Positions 45,793 through 55,406 are shown, counted from the stretch's first letter. The stretch is DNA of 64,000 nt from Flavobacterium sp. Sd200 (GCF_009826935.1 NZ_WUMN01000001.1:1054001-1118000); one strand, 5' to 3'. Notes: generated by a model not told the origin, from the sequence alone. Numbers and translations are program-made.

Positions 45793-46119
45793 TTACAGTT
45801 TTTTAAAGAATTTCTGAAAAAAATTACCCAACAAAGGCACCGGTGTTGTATCGCCCTTTATAGCCGATACAATGCCATAGCCCCATAAAACCGACATAAA
45901 AAGCCAGAATGGAAAAGTTATCATAGGATCAGCAAAGCCACTGATGGTATAACCAATAAGCACAAAAAGTATTGATAACCCCATAGCCTGCCTTACATGA
46001 AATGAGGCATACGGGTTTTTATTTTCAGAGTTCATAGACATGGCAATAAGTGCGCCCACAACCAGTATATAAGCAGTTATGGCTGTACTTTTGCCCTGTT
46101 CAACTATTTCTTTATTCAT
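45793..46119 (-). CDS. Small inner-membrane protein (DUF4870/Tic20-like)
   Basis: A 108-residue protein with three hydrophobic segments (about 13-30, 45-63 and 65-85) and the loop ENKNPYASFHVRQAMGLS, which matches the DUF4870-like arrangement of Bacteroidota membrane proteins. No enzyme motif. It is placed between the dihydroorotase-like gene and an esterase, with 2 bases to the esterase. Function unknown. Confidence 0.75.
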   Translation of the reverse strand: MNKEIVEQGKSTAITAYILVVGALIAMSMNSENKNPYASFHVRQAMGLSILFVLIGYTISGFADPMITFPFWLFMSVLWGYGIVSAIKGDTTPVPLLGNFFQKFFKKL

Positions 46120-46156
46120 TATTAATATTCTTATGTTGATATAAAAGCCTGTATTA

Positions 46157-47407
46157 TTACCCTAAAATCAGCTTTCCTTTATTATAAACCCCATAGGCTT
46201 TGCCTTTCATTTCTTTATTAAGGAAAGCCGAGTTTTTAGATTTGGATAATATGTTTTGTTTGTTAAACGTCCACGCACCGTCAGGATTAAATAATGTAAA
46301 CGATGCGGTAGCTCCTTCTGCAATCAGCGATTGTTGAAGGCCGAAGATAGTTTTGCCGACAGTCAATTTCTCAACAATAACCTCTAAAGGCAATACCGTT
46401 TGCAAAGCACCAAAAGCACTTTCTAAACCTACCGTACCATCTTTCGCAAGGTCAAACTCCAACTTTTTGTTTTCAATATCAATAGGATTATGATCGGTAG
46501 TAATAACATCAATAGTACCATCTAATACACCTGCTATCAGTGCCTGCCTTTCAGTTTCTGGACGCAATGGCGGTGTTACTTTATAGCGGCTGTCAAATTC
46601 TGTTAGTACTTCATCTGTAAATACAAGGTGATGTACAGAAACACTGCAAGTTACGTTCAGACCTTTAGCCTTAGCTTCTTTAATTAGCTGTACAGACTTA
46701 GCAGTGGAAATAGTAGGTATATGCAGCTTGCCTCCTGTATATTCTAACAAATAAAGGTTACGAACAATTTGCAGTTCTTCGGCAAGTGTAGGTATACCTT
46801 TAAGGCCAAGACGTGTACTAACTTCACCTTCATGAACCACACCCTTTCCTTTAATTTTATCATCCTGGGCATAAGCAATTACCAATCCGTCAAAATCCTG
46901 AGCATATTGCAGCGCTATTTTTAAAAGCCCAGCATCCTGCAACGATTTGTTATAATCGCCAAAAGCTACAGCCCCGGCGTTTTTCATGTCGAATAGTTCG
47001 GCTATATCTTTACCCTCGCTGCTTTTTGTAAGTGCTCCTATTGGGTGTAAAGATGTTGCCGCGTTTTGTGCCTTGCTTATAAGAAATGCTATGTCGGCCT
47101 GTTTATCGGCAATAGGGTTAGCATTAGGCTGCAATGCAATATCAGTAAAACCGCTTTTAGCAGCAACGTTAAGACCGTTGGCAAGCGTTTCGCGGTCTTC
47201 ATAGCCCGGCTCACCAAAGCTAACAGAACTGTCAAACCAACCATTAGATATATGCAGGTTGTCAAGCTCAATAACATCAAAGCCATCGGCTGTAAGACCT
47301 GCGCCTATTTTTTTTATTATGCCGCCTTCAACTATAATGTCAACTGCCTTGTTGTTAAATGAGCTGTTAGCATCTACTATAATGGCGTTTTTAAAGATAA
47401 GGTTCAT
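46157..47407 (-). CDS. Dihydroorotase-family protein with degenerate metal site
   Basis: A 416-residue amidohydrolase-fold protein of the type I dihydroorotase family. The usual D-x-H-x-H-x-R motif reads FDSSVSFGEPG (residues 58-68), so both metal histidines and the Arg are replaced. The following histidine positions are also lost (VIAYAQDD; KLHIPTIST), while HHLVFTDE and TTDHNPID are retained. It is therefore probably inactive as a dihydroorotase, like the non-catalytic PyrC' partners of aspartate transcarbamoylase. It begins 1 base after a BatA-type gene. A catalytic pyrC must be elsewhere. Confidence 0.85.
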   Translation of the reverse strand: MNLIFKNAIIVDANSSFNNKAVDIIVEGGIIKKIGAGLTADGFDVIELDNLHISNGWFDSSVSFGEPGYEDRETLANGLNVAAKSGFTDIALQPNANPIADKQADIAFLISKAQNAATSLHPIGALTKSSEGKDIAELFDMKNAGAVAFGDYNKSLQDAGLLKIALQYAQDFDGLVIAYAQDDKIKGKGVVHEGEVSTRLGLKGIPTLAEELQIVRNLYLLEYTGGKLHIPTISTAKSVQLIKEAKAKGLNVTCSVSVHHLVFTDEVLTEFDSRYKVTPPLRPETERQALIAGVLDGTIDVITTDHNPIDIENKKLEFDLAKDGTVGLESAFGALQTVLPLEVIVEKLTVGKTIFGLQQSLIAEGATASFTLFNPDGAWTFNKQNILSKSKNSAFLNKEMKGKAYGVYNKGKLILG

Positions 47408-47408
47408 T

Positions 47409-49337
47409 TTATTTTACAAATTTTTGTATCAATAATTCAAGTATCAGGAAAATAAGTGTGCCAATAACAAACCATTTCCACATTTCGTTAGCGGTACGGC
47501 CGCTTTTAATATCATTATAAACTGTAGAAACAGAATCTGCCTTAGTAAAATCTGCAAGCACTGATTGATTTTTAAGACTAAGGTTGCTTTCCGTTCTCAG
47601 ATGATTAAAACTTATATTTTTAAGGTTTTCTTTTCCTTTAAATATGCTATAGTTGCCAGCAGTCTCTGGATAATCACCAAACGAAAGTTTAACTTTATTG
47701 TTGAGTACCTGCTGCATGGGTATAAAATCAGATTTATCGTTTTTAACAGCCAGCACCTCGTCTTTAGACAGTACTACATCCAGCAATACACTTTCGTTTT
47801 GACCTATCTTAAATGCGCTTATACCTGTTTTACCCGCTCCTATTGCCATATTATAAAAAGTAGGTACAACAACAGGCGAATTTTGAAAGTTACTGTTTGC
47901 TTTATTTACCGGAGCCGCAAAAATATATACATTGCCTAATCTGTTGGTTATCGAGGTAAGAAATGGAGAGCCATCATTGTATGACAATACAGGCAATGCA
48001 TTTCCGCTAATGTTAAATCCTGCTTTTATATTAGGGTACTGAAAATTATCAACTTTCTTTTCAAATACCGTTTGGTATAAAGGGTGGCTAAATGCAATTT
48101 TAGTAATAAGTTTTTCTCCCTGAGTTAAAGGTTTATAAACTACATTTCCAAAAACAGTAAGCAATGTATTAAGATTTTGAGGGGTGCTTTCTATTGAGGG
48201 GATAACAACAATGTTACCTCCTTTAGCATAAAAATCTTTTAATGTGGTAATTAAAGATTGAGGAATTTCCTTCAGCTCATTCAATACAATAGCATCCTGC
48301 TTATCGAGGCTGTTGTAATCCAGTGAAGCCAATTGTGTATCTGCAAAGTTAAATTCGTCCTGCGTGTATATCCTTTTAAGGAAAGCATTCTTAGCAGGCT
48401 CCCCTATTACAATTACATTAGATTTTGATGGTTTTGAAATGCTGAAATAATAATAGTTGTCATAATCAAGGCTACCATCAGTAACAGTTACATAACCGTG
48501 AAAATCTTTTTTAGGTATTGTAAACGTGCTGCTTTTTTTATCGGCATCAAATTTAACCAATGTTTTAGCCGCAAGGCTGTTGCCGTTGTATAAAGCAATA
48601 GACACGTCATCAGTAAAACTGCCGTAAGCCCTCATATCGACCTTAACCTCATAAAAATTATCTAAAGTTTGAGATATATAAACACTGTCTATAGCTATAT
48701 TCCTTTCACTTTCCGCTTCGGGCACTATAGCATAAAGAGGCGAGTCTCTGTCAAACTTTGCAAGATCTTTACTGTCAAGGTTAACGGCATCAGTAATTAC
48801 CACAATATCCTTTCCTGTATTTGGCGTTTTAGCCTGAGCTTTGGTCAATAAAAAATCGGGGCGAAAAGGCACATCTGTATAGGCTAAATTCTGAAGGTCT
48901 TTTTGTATCGATTTAATATCAGTATCCCAATAAGCACCATTGTTGGTTATTAACGAAAACTTTTGGTCTTCGGGCGTATTTTCCAGTAAATCCTGTACAG
49001 TACGTTTAAGCAATTCGCCACGGCTGCCTTTAGCCTGCATAGAGAACGAATTGTCAAGCAAAATTACCATTTGGTTATCGGTGTTGTTACTGTCTGCTGC
49101 TTTAAAAAAAGGTTGGGCAAAAGCAACAATCAGGCATGCCAGCAGCAGTAAGCGGGTAGCAAGCAACAACCATTTTTTAATAACCGAGCTTTTTCGCGTT
49201 TGCATGCTAAGCTCTTTTAAAAAACGAACATTGGTAAAATATTGCTTTTGAAAACGACGCAATTGAAACAGGTGCACCAAAATGGGGATTGCCAGCAGGA
49301 ATAAAAAGTATAGGATTTCCGGGTGTTTAAACTGCAT
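47409..49337 (-). CDS. BatA/vWA-like membrane protein
   Basis: A 642-residue inner-membrane protein. The N terminus (PEILYFLFLLAIPILVHLFQL) and a second helix near 60 form the BatA-type double transmembrane domain. A von Willebrand A-like fold follows with the DNSFSMQAKGS motif (D-x-S-x-S), then a large beta-rich region. One C-terminal helix (WFVIGTLIFLILELLIQ). Such proteins sit in the envelope-stress or aerotolerance context; direct function unknown. It is first in the run that continues into the dihydroorotase-like gene. Confidence 0.87.
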   Translation of the reverse strand: MQFKHPEILYFLFLLAIPILVHLFQLRRFQKQYFTNVRFLKELSMQTRKSSVIKKWLLLATRLLLLACLIVAFAQPFFKAADSNNTDNQMVILLDNSFSMQAKGSRGELLKRTVQDLLENTPEDQKFSLITNNGAYWDTDIKSIQKDLQNLAYTDVPFRPDFLLTKAQAKTPNTGKDIVVITDAVNLDSKDLAKFDRDSPLYAIVPEAESERNIAIDSVYISQTLDNFYEVKVDMRAYGSFTDDVSIALYNGNSLAAKTLVKFDADKKSSTFTIPKKDFHGYVTVTDGSLDYDNYYYFSISKPSKSNVIVIGEPAKNAFLKRIYTQDEFNFADTQLASLDYNSLDKQDAIVLNELKEIPQSLITTLKDFYAKGGNIVVIPSIESTPQNLNTLLTVFGNVVYKPLTQGEKLITKIAFSHPLYQTVFEKKVDNFQYPNIKAGFNISGNALPVLSYNDGSPFLTSITNRLGNVYIFAAPVNKANSNFQNSPVVVPTFYNMAIGAGKTGISAFKIGQNESVLLDVVLSKDEVLAVKNDKSDFIPMQQVLNNKVKLSFGDYPETAGNYSIFKGKENLKNISFNHLRTESNLSLKNQSVLADFTKADSVSTVYNDIKSGRTANEMWKWFVIGTLIFLILELLIQKFVK

Positions 49338-49353
49338 TCGTTTTAAAGTTTGT

Positions 49354-49361
49354 CAAAAATA
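49354..49361 (-). promoter_or_regulatory. -7 element for the BatA-type operon
   Basis: TATTTTTG on the minus strand, 16 bases upstream of the start codon, implying a leader of only about 10 bases. Confidence 0.5.
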
Positions 49362-49426
49362 AACATTTTTATTCTAAATAGACGACCAAATAGCCGTTAG
49401 AAATTTCACATAATATTTAAAAATTT

Positions 49427-49434
49427 TACTTTTG
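49427..49434 (+). promoter_or_regulatory. -7 element for the lactonase gene
   Basis: TACTTTTG followed by C, 20 bases before the ATG at 49455. It matches TAnnTTTG. Confidence 0.5.
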
Positions 49435-49454
49435 CGTGCACTAAATTGCATACC

Positions 49455-50564
49455 ATGAAATTAGCAAAGGCCCTACTATTATTTGCATTTATGAACGCAG
49501 CCGCACAGGACAACTATAATCTTATTGTTGGCACATATACTAACACGTGCGCCAGCAAAGGCATCTATGTTTATGATTTTAATGTAAATACACTCGAATT
49601 TAAACTAAAGTCTAATACAGATGGGGTTATAAACCCAAGCTACCTTACAGTTAGTACCGATAAAAAATTTGTGTACAGCGTTAACGAAGATGGCAGGAAC
49701 AGCTCTGTGAGTGCTTTTAAATATGCTCCGGCAACTGGAAAACTTGACCCTCTTAACAAAAAAGACAGCAAAGGTGCTGACCCGTGCTATATAATTAACG
49801 ACGACAAGAACGTAATTGTAGCCAACTACAGTGGGGGCAGTATTGCTGTATTTGAAAAAAAATCAGACGGCAGTCTTACCGATGCCAAACAAGTTGTAAA
49901 GCATAGTGGTACAGGCCCCGATAAAACAAGGCAGGAAGCCCCACACCCTCACATGGTTTATTTATCGCCCGACAAAAAAGTACTTTTTGTGACCGACCTT
50001 GGTGCCGATAAAATTTTCATGTACACCTACAACCCTAACGGCGGCGACAAAACTCTTATATTTAAAGATGCCATAACTATTAAAGCCGGAAGCGGGCCGC
50101 GCCACATTGCTTTTAACCCTAACGGCACTTTTATATATTTACTCAACGAGCTTGACGGCAGCCTTGTAGTGTTTGACTATGTAGACGATAAGCTCACACA
50201 AATACAAGATACTACAGTGGGTTTCCCGGAAAATTTTATGGCAAAAAACGGTGCTGCCCATATACAATTTAGCAACGATGGAAAGTATATGTATGCTACC
50301 AATCGTGGCGATGTAAATACTATTTCGGCATTTAGGGTACACGCCAATGGCAGGATAAACCTTGTGCAGCAAATAAGCACTCAGGGCAGCGGACCACGCA
50401 ATTTTACAATAGACCCTACCGATAGCTATATATTGGTAGGCAATCAAAACACTAATAACATTACTATTTTTAAACGTGATAAAAGCACCGGAATGCTTAC
50501 CGATACTAAAAAGAAAATAGAGCTTTGCTCACCTGTATGCTTGCTGTTTACACAAAATAAATAG
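49455..50564 (+). CDS. Lactonase family protein (6-phosphogluconolactonase-like beta-propeller)
   Basis: A 369-residue exported protein with a signal peptide (MKLAKALLLFAFMNAAAQ). A seven-bladed propeller of the Pgl/lactonase family follows: NLIVGTYTN, NPSYLTVSTDKKFVYSVNE, EAPHPHMVYLSPDKK and GPRHIAFNPNGTFIYLLNE repeat the blade pattern. The ATG at 49455 is chosen because it begins the signal peptide; a TTG three codons upstream is not needed. Export means that the natural substrate is not cytosolic 6-phosphogluconolactone. True substrate unknown. Confidence 0.88.
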   Translation: MKLAKALLLFAFMNAAAQDNYNLIVGTYTNTCASKGIYVYDFNVNTLEFKLKSNTDGVINPSYLTVSTDKKFVYSVNEDGRNSSVSAFKYAPATGKLDPLNKKDSKGADPCYIINDDKNVIVANYSGGSIAVFEKKSDGSLTDAKQVVKHSGTGPDKTRQEAPHPHMVYLSPDKKVLFVTDLGADKIFMYTYNPNGGDKTLIFKDAITIKAGSGPRHIAFNPNGTFIYLLNELDGSLVVFDYVDDKLTQIQDTTVGFPENFMAKNGAAHIQFSNDGKYMYATNRGDVNTISAFRVHANGRINLVQQISTQGSGPRNFTIDPTDSYILVGNQNTNNITIFKRDKSTGMLTDTKKKIELCSPVCLLFTQNK

Positions 50565-50625
50565 TGCACATCAACCTATTCAGATTACAGTACATATTCT
50601 GCTATTAAGAATCAAAAAAAATACG

Positions 50626-50633
50626 TAATTTTG
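50626..50633 (+). promoter_or_regulatory. -7 element for prfA
   Basis: TAATTTTG followed by C, 24 bases before the prfA ATG. Confidence 0.5.
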
Positions 50634-50657
50634 CAGCTCCAATAAAAGGGAAAGACT

Positions 50658-51731
50658 ATGTTAGACAGGTTACAGATCATTAAGCAAAAATTTGACGAGG
50701 TATCAGACCTAATTATCCAACCGGATATTATATCTGACCAAAAGCGTTATGTTCAGCTTAATAAAGAATATAAAGAGCTTAAAGCCCTAAACGAAAAAAG
50801 GGAAGAATATATTAATGTTATAGGTAACATTGATGAAGCTAATGAGATCATTTCGGATGGAAGTGACCCCGAAATGACTGAGATGGCCAAGCTACAGATT
50901 GATGAAGCCAAAGAAAGACTGCCTCAGCTTGAAGAAGAGATCAAGTTCATGCTGGTACCTAAAGATCCTGAGGATGCCAAGAACGTAATGGTTGAGATCC
51001 GTGCCGGTACCGGTGGTGATGAAGCCAGTATTTTTGCAGGCGACCTTTATCGTATGTACACTAAATACTGCGAAAACCGAGGCTGGAGAACCAGTGTTGT
51101 TGATATTAGCGAGGGTACATCGGGAGGATTTAAAGAGGTGATTTTTGAAGTTACCGGAGAAGACGTTTACGGCACTCTAAAATTTGAGGCTGGTGTACAC
51201 CGCGTGCAGCGTGTACCGCAAACCGAAACCCAGGGACGTATCCACACCTCTGCGGCTACTGTTATGGTATTGCCTGAAGCTGAAGAATTTGACGTACACC
51301 TTGATATGAATGAAGTACGTATCGATTACTTCTGTTCATCAGGTCCCGGTGGACAGTCGGTTAATACTACTAAGTCGGCAGTACGTTTAACACACATACC
51401 TACAGGTCTTGTAGCGCAGTGTCAGGATGAAAAATCACAGCACAAAAATAAAGATAAGGCTACTCAGGTTTTACGCTCGCGTCTTTATGAAATGGAGCTT
51501 GCAAAAAAGCAGGAAGAAGATGCCGCAAAACGCAGCAGCCAAGTGAGCAGTGGAGACCGTTCGGCTAAAATACGTACATATAACTACCCGCAAGGGCGTG
51601 TTACAGACCACCGTATTGGTTTGACACTTTATGACCTTGACGGTGTTATGAACGGAAACATCAATAAAGTTGTCGAAGAACTGCAATTGGTTAACAACAC
51701 CGAGAAGCTTAAAGAAACAGAGATATATTAA
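50658..51731 (+). CDS. prfA: Peptide chain release factor 1
   Basis: A 357-residue release factor recognising UAA and UAG. The peptidyl-transferase motif is in [18 protein letters not shown] (GGQ). [16 protein letters not shown] and the codon-recognition region around [15 protein letters not shown] (PxT-type, here VPQTET) are as expected. Full length with no frameshift; the internal frameshift found in some prfB genes is absent, as expected for prfA. It is followed by a terminator. Confidence 0.97.
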   Translation: MLDRLQIIKQKFDEVSDLIIQPDIISDQKRYVQLNKEYKELKALNEKREEYINVIGNIDEANEIISDGSDPEMTEMAKLQIDEAKERLPQLEEEIKFMLVPKDPEDAKNVMVEIRAGTGGDEASIFAGDLYRMYTKYCENRGWRTSVVDISEGTSGGFKEVIFEVTGEDVYGTLKFEAGVHRVQRVPQTETQGRIHTSAATVMVLPEAEEFDVHLDMNEVRIDYFCSSGPGGQSVNTTKSAVRLTHIPTGLVAQCQDEKSQHKNKDKATQVLRSRLYEMELAKKQEEDAAKRSSQVSSGDRSAKIRTYNYPQGRVTDHRIGLTLYDLDGVMNGNINKVVEELQLVNNTEKLKETEIY

Positions 51732-51736
51732 TGAGG

Positions 51737-51760
51737 ATCCCGCTTTGGCGGGATTTTTTA
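51737..51760 (+). terminator. Terminator after prfA
   Basis: ATCCCGC (51737-51743) pairs with GCGGGAT (51748-51754), followed by TTTTT. Confidence 0.85.
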
Positions 51761-51815
51761 TATAATAATTGTTTTACAGCCATTACATACTATTTCGTTT
51801 AAAAAACAAAAAACG

Positions 51816-51823
51816 TATTTTTG
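51816..51823 (+). promoter_or_regulatory. -7 element for pyrF
   Basis: TATTTTTG followed by C, 39 bases before the pyrF ATG at 51863. Confidence 0.5.
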
Positions 51824-51862
51824 CGCACGCTAACTACAACACCTAAAACCCAATACCCAATA

Positions 51863-52684
51863 ATGACTACACAACAACTATACGAAAACATACAGCAAAA
51901 AAAATCTTTTTTAAGCGTTGGCCTTGATGTCGATCTAACAAAAATCCCACAGCATTTACTGGATACTGAAGATCCTATATTTGAGTTCAACAAAGCTATT
52001 ATAGATGCTACGCAAGATCTTTGTGTGGCTTTTAAACCAAATACAGCTTTTTTTGAAGCCTATGGTTTAAAAGGATGGCAATCGCTTGAAAGCACAATAG
52101 CATACATAAACCAAAAATATCCTGAGCAATTTACTATTGCCGATGCCAAACGTGGCGATATTGGCAATACATCTGCCATGTATGCAAAGGCTTTTTTACA
52201 GGACCTGAATTTTGACAGTATAACGGTAGCCCCATATATGGGTAAAGACAGTGTAGAGCCATTTCTTGCCGTAAAAGATAAATTTACCATACTGCTTGCC
52301 CTTACAAGCAATGAAGGTGCTTTTGATTTCCAGACAAAAAAAGTTGACGGTGTTGAACTTTATAAAACTGTACTGGAAACTTCTAAAACCTGGAAAAATA
52401 GTGAAAATCTTATGTATGTGGTTGGAGCTACAAAAGCTGAATATTTTACTGAGATAAGAAAGATAATACCTAATAGTTTTATATTAGTTCCTGGTGTAGG
52501 TGCCCAGGGAGGCAGCCTGCAGGATGTTTGCAAATATGGCATGAGCGAGAATGTAGGCCTTTTAGTTAACTCTTCGAGGGCTATTATATATGCTTCGAAT
52601 GGAAAAGATTTTGCAGAAAAAGCAAGAGAAGAAGCTTTGAAAGTGCAAAAGGAAATGGAAGAGATCCTTAATAATAAGCTGTAA
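51863..52684 (+). CDS. pyrF: Orotidine-5'-phosphate decarboxylase
   Basis: A 273-residue enzyme making UMP from OMP. Substrate Asp lies in [12 protein letters not shown] and the catalytic Lys-Asp pair in [29 protein letters not shown] is the phosphate-binding loop. This longer type is the group II form. The frame opens earlier at 51821, but the ATG at 51863 fits both the family start and the promoter. Only this pyrimidine gene and the inactive dihydroorotase-like gene are in the window. Confidence 0.95.
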   Translation: MTTQQLYENIQQKKSFLSVGLDVDLTKIPQHLLDTEDPIFEFNKAIIDATQDLCVAFKPNTAFFEAYGLKGWQSLESTIAYINQKYPEQFTIADAKRGDIGNTSAMYAKAFLQDLNFDSITVAPYMGKDSVEPFLAVKDKFTILLALTSNEGAFDFQTKKVDGVELYKTVLETSKTWKNSENLMYVVGATKAEYFTEIRKIIPNSFILVPGVGAQGGSLQDVCKYGMSENVGLLVNSSRAIIYASNGKDFAEKAREEALKVQKEMEEILNNKL

Positions 52685-52694
52685 AATTTAAATA

Positions 52695-53501
52695 TTGAAA
52701 ACTTATACAGACCAAACAGGCACTCCCCTATCGCTTGCTTCTGTTCCAACGCGCATAGTATGTCTTGTGCCATCGCTAACAGAATTGCTTTTTGATTTAG
52801 GACTCGAAGACCGTATTGTTGGAATAACTAAATTTTGTGTACATCCCTATCACTTAAAATCTACCAAGAGGGTTATTGGCGGTACAAAAAAAGTACATGT
52901 CGAAAAAATCAAGGCTCTCGCCCCGGATATCATCATTGCTAATAAAGAAGAAAACACAGAAGAAATTGTAGCCGCAATGCGCGAAATAGCTCCTGTATAT
53001 GTTACTGACATTGCTACTATAGCCGATGCGATAGCGATAATAGAGGATTTTGGTAAAATATTCTCTGTACGCACACAGGCACAGTTATGGACAGACAAAA
53101 TAAACTTTGGACTTAAAGATTTTAAAAGCTATATAAAAAATAAAAAACCTTTAAAGGTTGCTTATTTTATTTGGAAAGACCCGTATATGGCAGCGGCAAA
53201 TGGCACTTTTATAAACGAAATGCTAAAACTGAACAATTTTACAAATATATATGGGCATCTAGAACGATACCCGGAAGTTATTGTACAAAAGATGCGCATA
53301 CAGGGTGATCCTGAAGTGGTATTTTTGCCTAATGAACCCTACCCTTTTAAAGACGAAGATGCTTTTGAATTAGGGCGTTTTACTCACCATGCAAAAACTG
53401 TTTTTGTAGACGGCGAAATGTTTAGCTGGTACGGAAGCAGAATAGTTAAGGCTTTTGCTTATTTTAAACAGCTACAGGAAAGAATGGAAGAACCGGCTTA
53501 A
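52695..53501 (+). CDS. BtuF-like helical-backbone metal receptor without signal peptide
   Basis: A 268-residue protein of the ABC-transporter substrate-binding (BtuF/FepB) superfamily: VCLVPSLTELLFDLGLEDRIVGITK and ALAPDIIIANKEENTEE are typical. It has no signal peptide and no lipobox. The start is TTG (52695); no ATG is available nearby in frame. Downstream of pyrF by 10 bases. It is either cytosolic or starts at an unrecognised upstream site. Conserved cytosolic members of this superfamily exist in Bacteroidota; ligand is unknown. Confidence 0.8.
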   Translation: MKTYTDQTGTPLSLASVPTRIVCLVPSLTELLFDLGLEDRIVGITKFCVHPYHLKSTKRVIGGTKKVHVEKIKALAPDIIIANKEENTEEIVAAMREIAPVYVTDIATIADAIAIIEDFGKIFSVRTQAQLWTDKINFGLKDFKSYIKNKKPLKVAYFIWKDPYMAAANGTFINEMLKLNNFTNIYGHLERYPEVIVQKMRIQGDPEVVFLPNEPYPFKDEDAFELGRFTHHAKTVFVDGEMFSWYGSRIVKAFAYFKQLQERMEEPA

Positions 53502-53941
53502 AGCTGCCTGCCCAGTTTTTTAAAAAGGCTTATATATTCCTGTGGTGTTTCTAATTTTTCGTAACCGCTTTTACCCAGCAATCTGCCGTTTTGGTCGAGC
53601 ACCACAAAAAAAGGAAAGAAACCATCGCGGTTAAATTTTTCGGCAAGAATAATTTTTGGATCGTTAATGTTTACAGGTTCAGGATCACCTTTCTTTTGAG
53701 GGAAATCGGCACGAAGCAGTATCCATCTGTCTTCGGCTTCAGCCAAAAATTCGTCCGACAGCCAAAGCTTTTTATCAAGTTCCATGCATGGCTGGCACCA
53801 ACCCGGTCCCGAAAAAACGAGCAGTATTTTTTTATCTGATGCTGCAGCTTTTTGCCTTGCAGCATTAAGGTCGGTATGCCATTCCTGACCATACCCAACA
53901 ACACCCACCATAAGACACAGTATAAACAGCGACTTTTTCAC
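53498..53941 (-). CDS. Exported thioredoxin-family protein
   Basis: A 147-residue protein with a signal peptide (about 1-19, MVGVVGYGQ) and a thioredoxin fold of the thioredoxin_7 type. Active site FSGPGWCQPCMELDKKLW with CxxC, and PFFVVLDQNGRLLGKSGY. Likely periplasmic disulfide reductase. The start codon is GTG at 53941. Its stop overlaps the stop of the convergent BtuF-like gene by four bases. Confidence 0.87.
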   Translation of the reverse strand: MKKSLFILCLMVGVVGYGQEWHTDLNAARQKAAASDKKILLVFSGPGWCQPCMELDKKLWLSDEFLAEAEDRWILLRADFPQKKGDPEPVNINDPKIILAEKFNRDGFFPFFVVLDQNGRLLGKSGYEKLETPQEYISLFKKLGRQL

Positions 53942-54263
53942 CCTTCAATATTTTCTTCAAAATTATAAAAGTCGTTTCACATACTGATAAATATTTAACA
54001 TTTTAAATCATAATGTTAACAACTTAACAGTATTGTTAATTATTACACATAAACATAAGGTATTTACTTTCCATCGATTTAAATAAACATAAAAATGCCG
54101 GTACTTTTAGGCACCGGCATTCTTCTAACTAACCCTAACCAAATGTGAGAAAACCATTTATAAGCTGCAAATTACTCAAAAAAAAATCACTCAAATGTTA
54201 AGACATTGTTATTTATATCATATTGATAATTAAAATTTTAGCCTTGAAAAATAGTTTCAAAAA
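53942..54263. other. Non-coding 322-base region downstream of the PUL
   Basis: No credible gene. It contains the hairpin at 54094-54121. To its right lies an ATG/GTG-like segment with an 18-codon frame (54145-54201) that leads nowhere. The rest is AT-rich with no clear promoter match for the thioredoxin gene. Confidence 0.5.
54094..54121. terminator. Hairpin terminator after the GH5 gene
   Basis: AATGCCGGT (54094-54102) pairs with ACCGGCATT (54113-54121). On the minus strand a short T-run follows, placing it about 140 bases after the GH5 stop. Confidence 0.7.
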
Positions 54264-55400
54264 CTAATTCAGCATATAAGGTACTATATTATTGGTAAAC
54301 GTAGTACCTGAGTTGTTTATAAGGCCAAACCAACCTCGATCGTCCCAAACGCTGTAAGACATAGACTGTCCTAAAATGGCATCGGCCATAGTTTTGTAGT
54401 ATCCTCTCACAAGATCGGTATTTCTTTCTGATGTATTAGAGCTCCTACCCACACCAAACTCGCCATAATTTATAGGCACATCAAGCCTTTGAGCATGAAT
54501 ACGCACGTTTTGCACTCCTGTTTCAAAAAATGCACTGCCAGGAAAAGCGGCATTACTGCCTGTTTCTCCACAAAAAGCCCATGGATTATAACTATGCACC
54601 TGTATAGACAGATACCTGTCGGTACCTCCACCCGGAAGGCTCGCTTTGCTTGGATATACTTCCTCTATATTAAGCGCATTACCCTGACCGTTTACACTAA
54701 CCATTACAATACGCGTGGCATTTTCACCGCCCGTTGCACGTATGGCGTCATATCCTACAAGGTTAACCCTGCGTGTATATTCCATAGCCGTGGCATCGGC
54801 CGGATCCGGGAAAGGCCCGCTGCCATCGTTCTCGCCAAGCGTGCCTTCGGGCTCGTTTAGAACTTCAAAAATAAGTTTATGGGAATAGTTTTTAAAATGA
54901 TTGGCAATGCCTGTCCACAACGTGCGGAACTTTGCATCATAAGCCTCAGTGCCATCATAATGGTCTTTTAACCAGTGCTCATGGTGCGTGTTTAGAACCA
55001 CATACATATCAAGGCTAAGCGCATAATCTATAACCTGAACCAGTTCTAAAAAACGAGGGTGGTTTGTATTAACGTTGCCGTTATCGTCGGCAATTTTATC
55101 AGTAAACCTGTCCATCCATGTGGTGGGTATCCTTACATGCTTCATTCCCGCGTTATGATACAGGTCAATTATAGGTTTTATACTTGTAAAGGCTGTTGAA
55201 TTATTGCCATTATCAAAAGTATTACCGAGATTAAAACCTGCACTCATGTCTAAAATTACCTGTTTGGCATTGTATCCTTCAGGATCAGTATTGTTTCCGG
55301 CTTCTACATCACCATTAACAAAAACCACCCTGTCATCACTTGAGCAAGAACCTGCCGCAAGAAGCCATATTAGCCCTAATATTGTTAGTTTATTTTTCAT
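54264..55400 (-). CDS. Glycoside hydrolase family 5 (cellulase-type) lipoprotein
   Basis: A 378-residue endo-acting glycosidase. The lipobox is LAAGSCSSDDR; the acidic residues right after Cys match a Flavobacterium surface-export signal, so it should face outward. The TIM barrel has SAGFNLGNTFDNG, HVRIPTTW, NTHHEHW, the acid/base Glu in FEVLNEPEG and the nucleophile Glu in INYGEFGVGR. Subfamily not assigned; endo-beta-glucanase or xyloglucanase type is likely. It is the last gene of the PUL, 6 bases after GH2, and would cut the polysaccharide outside the cell. Confidence 0.92.
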   Translation of the reverse strand: MKNKLTILGLIWLLAAGSCSSDDRVVFVNGDVEAGNNTDPEGYNAKQVILDMSAGFNLGNTFDNGNNSTAFTSIKPIIDLYHNAGMKHVRIPTTWMDRFTDKIADDNGNVNTNHPRFLELVQVIDYALSLDMYVVLNTHHEHWLKDHYDGTEAYDAKFRTLWTGIANHFKNYSHKLIFEVLNEPEGTLGENDGSGPFPDPADATAMEYTRRVNLVGYDAIRATGGENATRIVMVSVNGQGNALNIEEVYPSKASLPGGGTDRYLSIQVHSYNPWAFCGETGSNAAFPGSAFFETGVQNVRIHAQRLDVPINYGEFGVGRSSNTSERNTDLVRGYYKTMADAILGQSMSYSVWDDRGWFGLINNSGTTFTNNIVPYMLN

Positions 55401-55406
55401 CCTGAT

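Noticed and set aside
50177..50447. Antisense frames inside the lactonase gene with cysteine- and isoleucine-rich products
   Set aside because: Composition follows the reverse complement of the propeller repeats; no start signal or domain supports them.
52695..53501. Possible cobalamin riboswitch before the BtuF-like gene
   Set aside because: Only 10 bases separate it from pyrF, so no room exists for a riboswitch.
54145..54201. An 18-codon frame starting GTG after a CTAACTAACCCTAACC leader-like sequence, resembling a truncated susC start
   Set aside because: The frame is too short, points into the end of the convergent GH5 gene, and has no downstream homology. Chance in AT-rich DNA is the simpler explanation.
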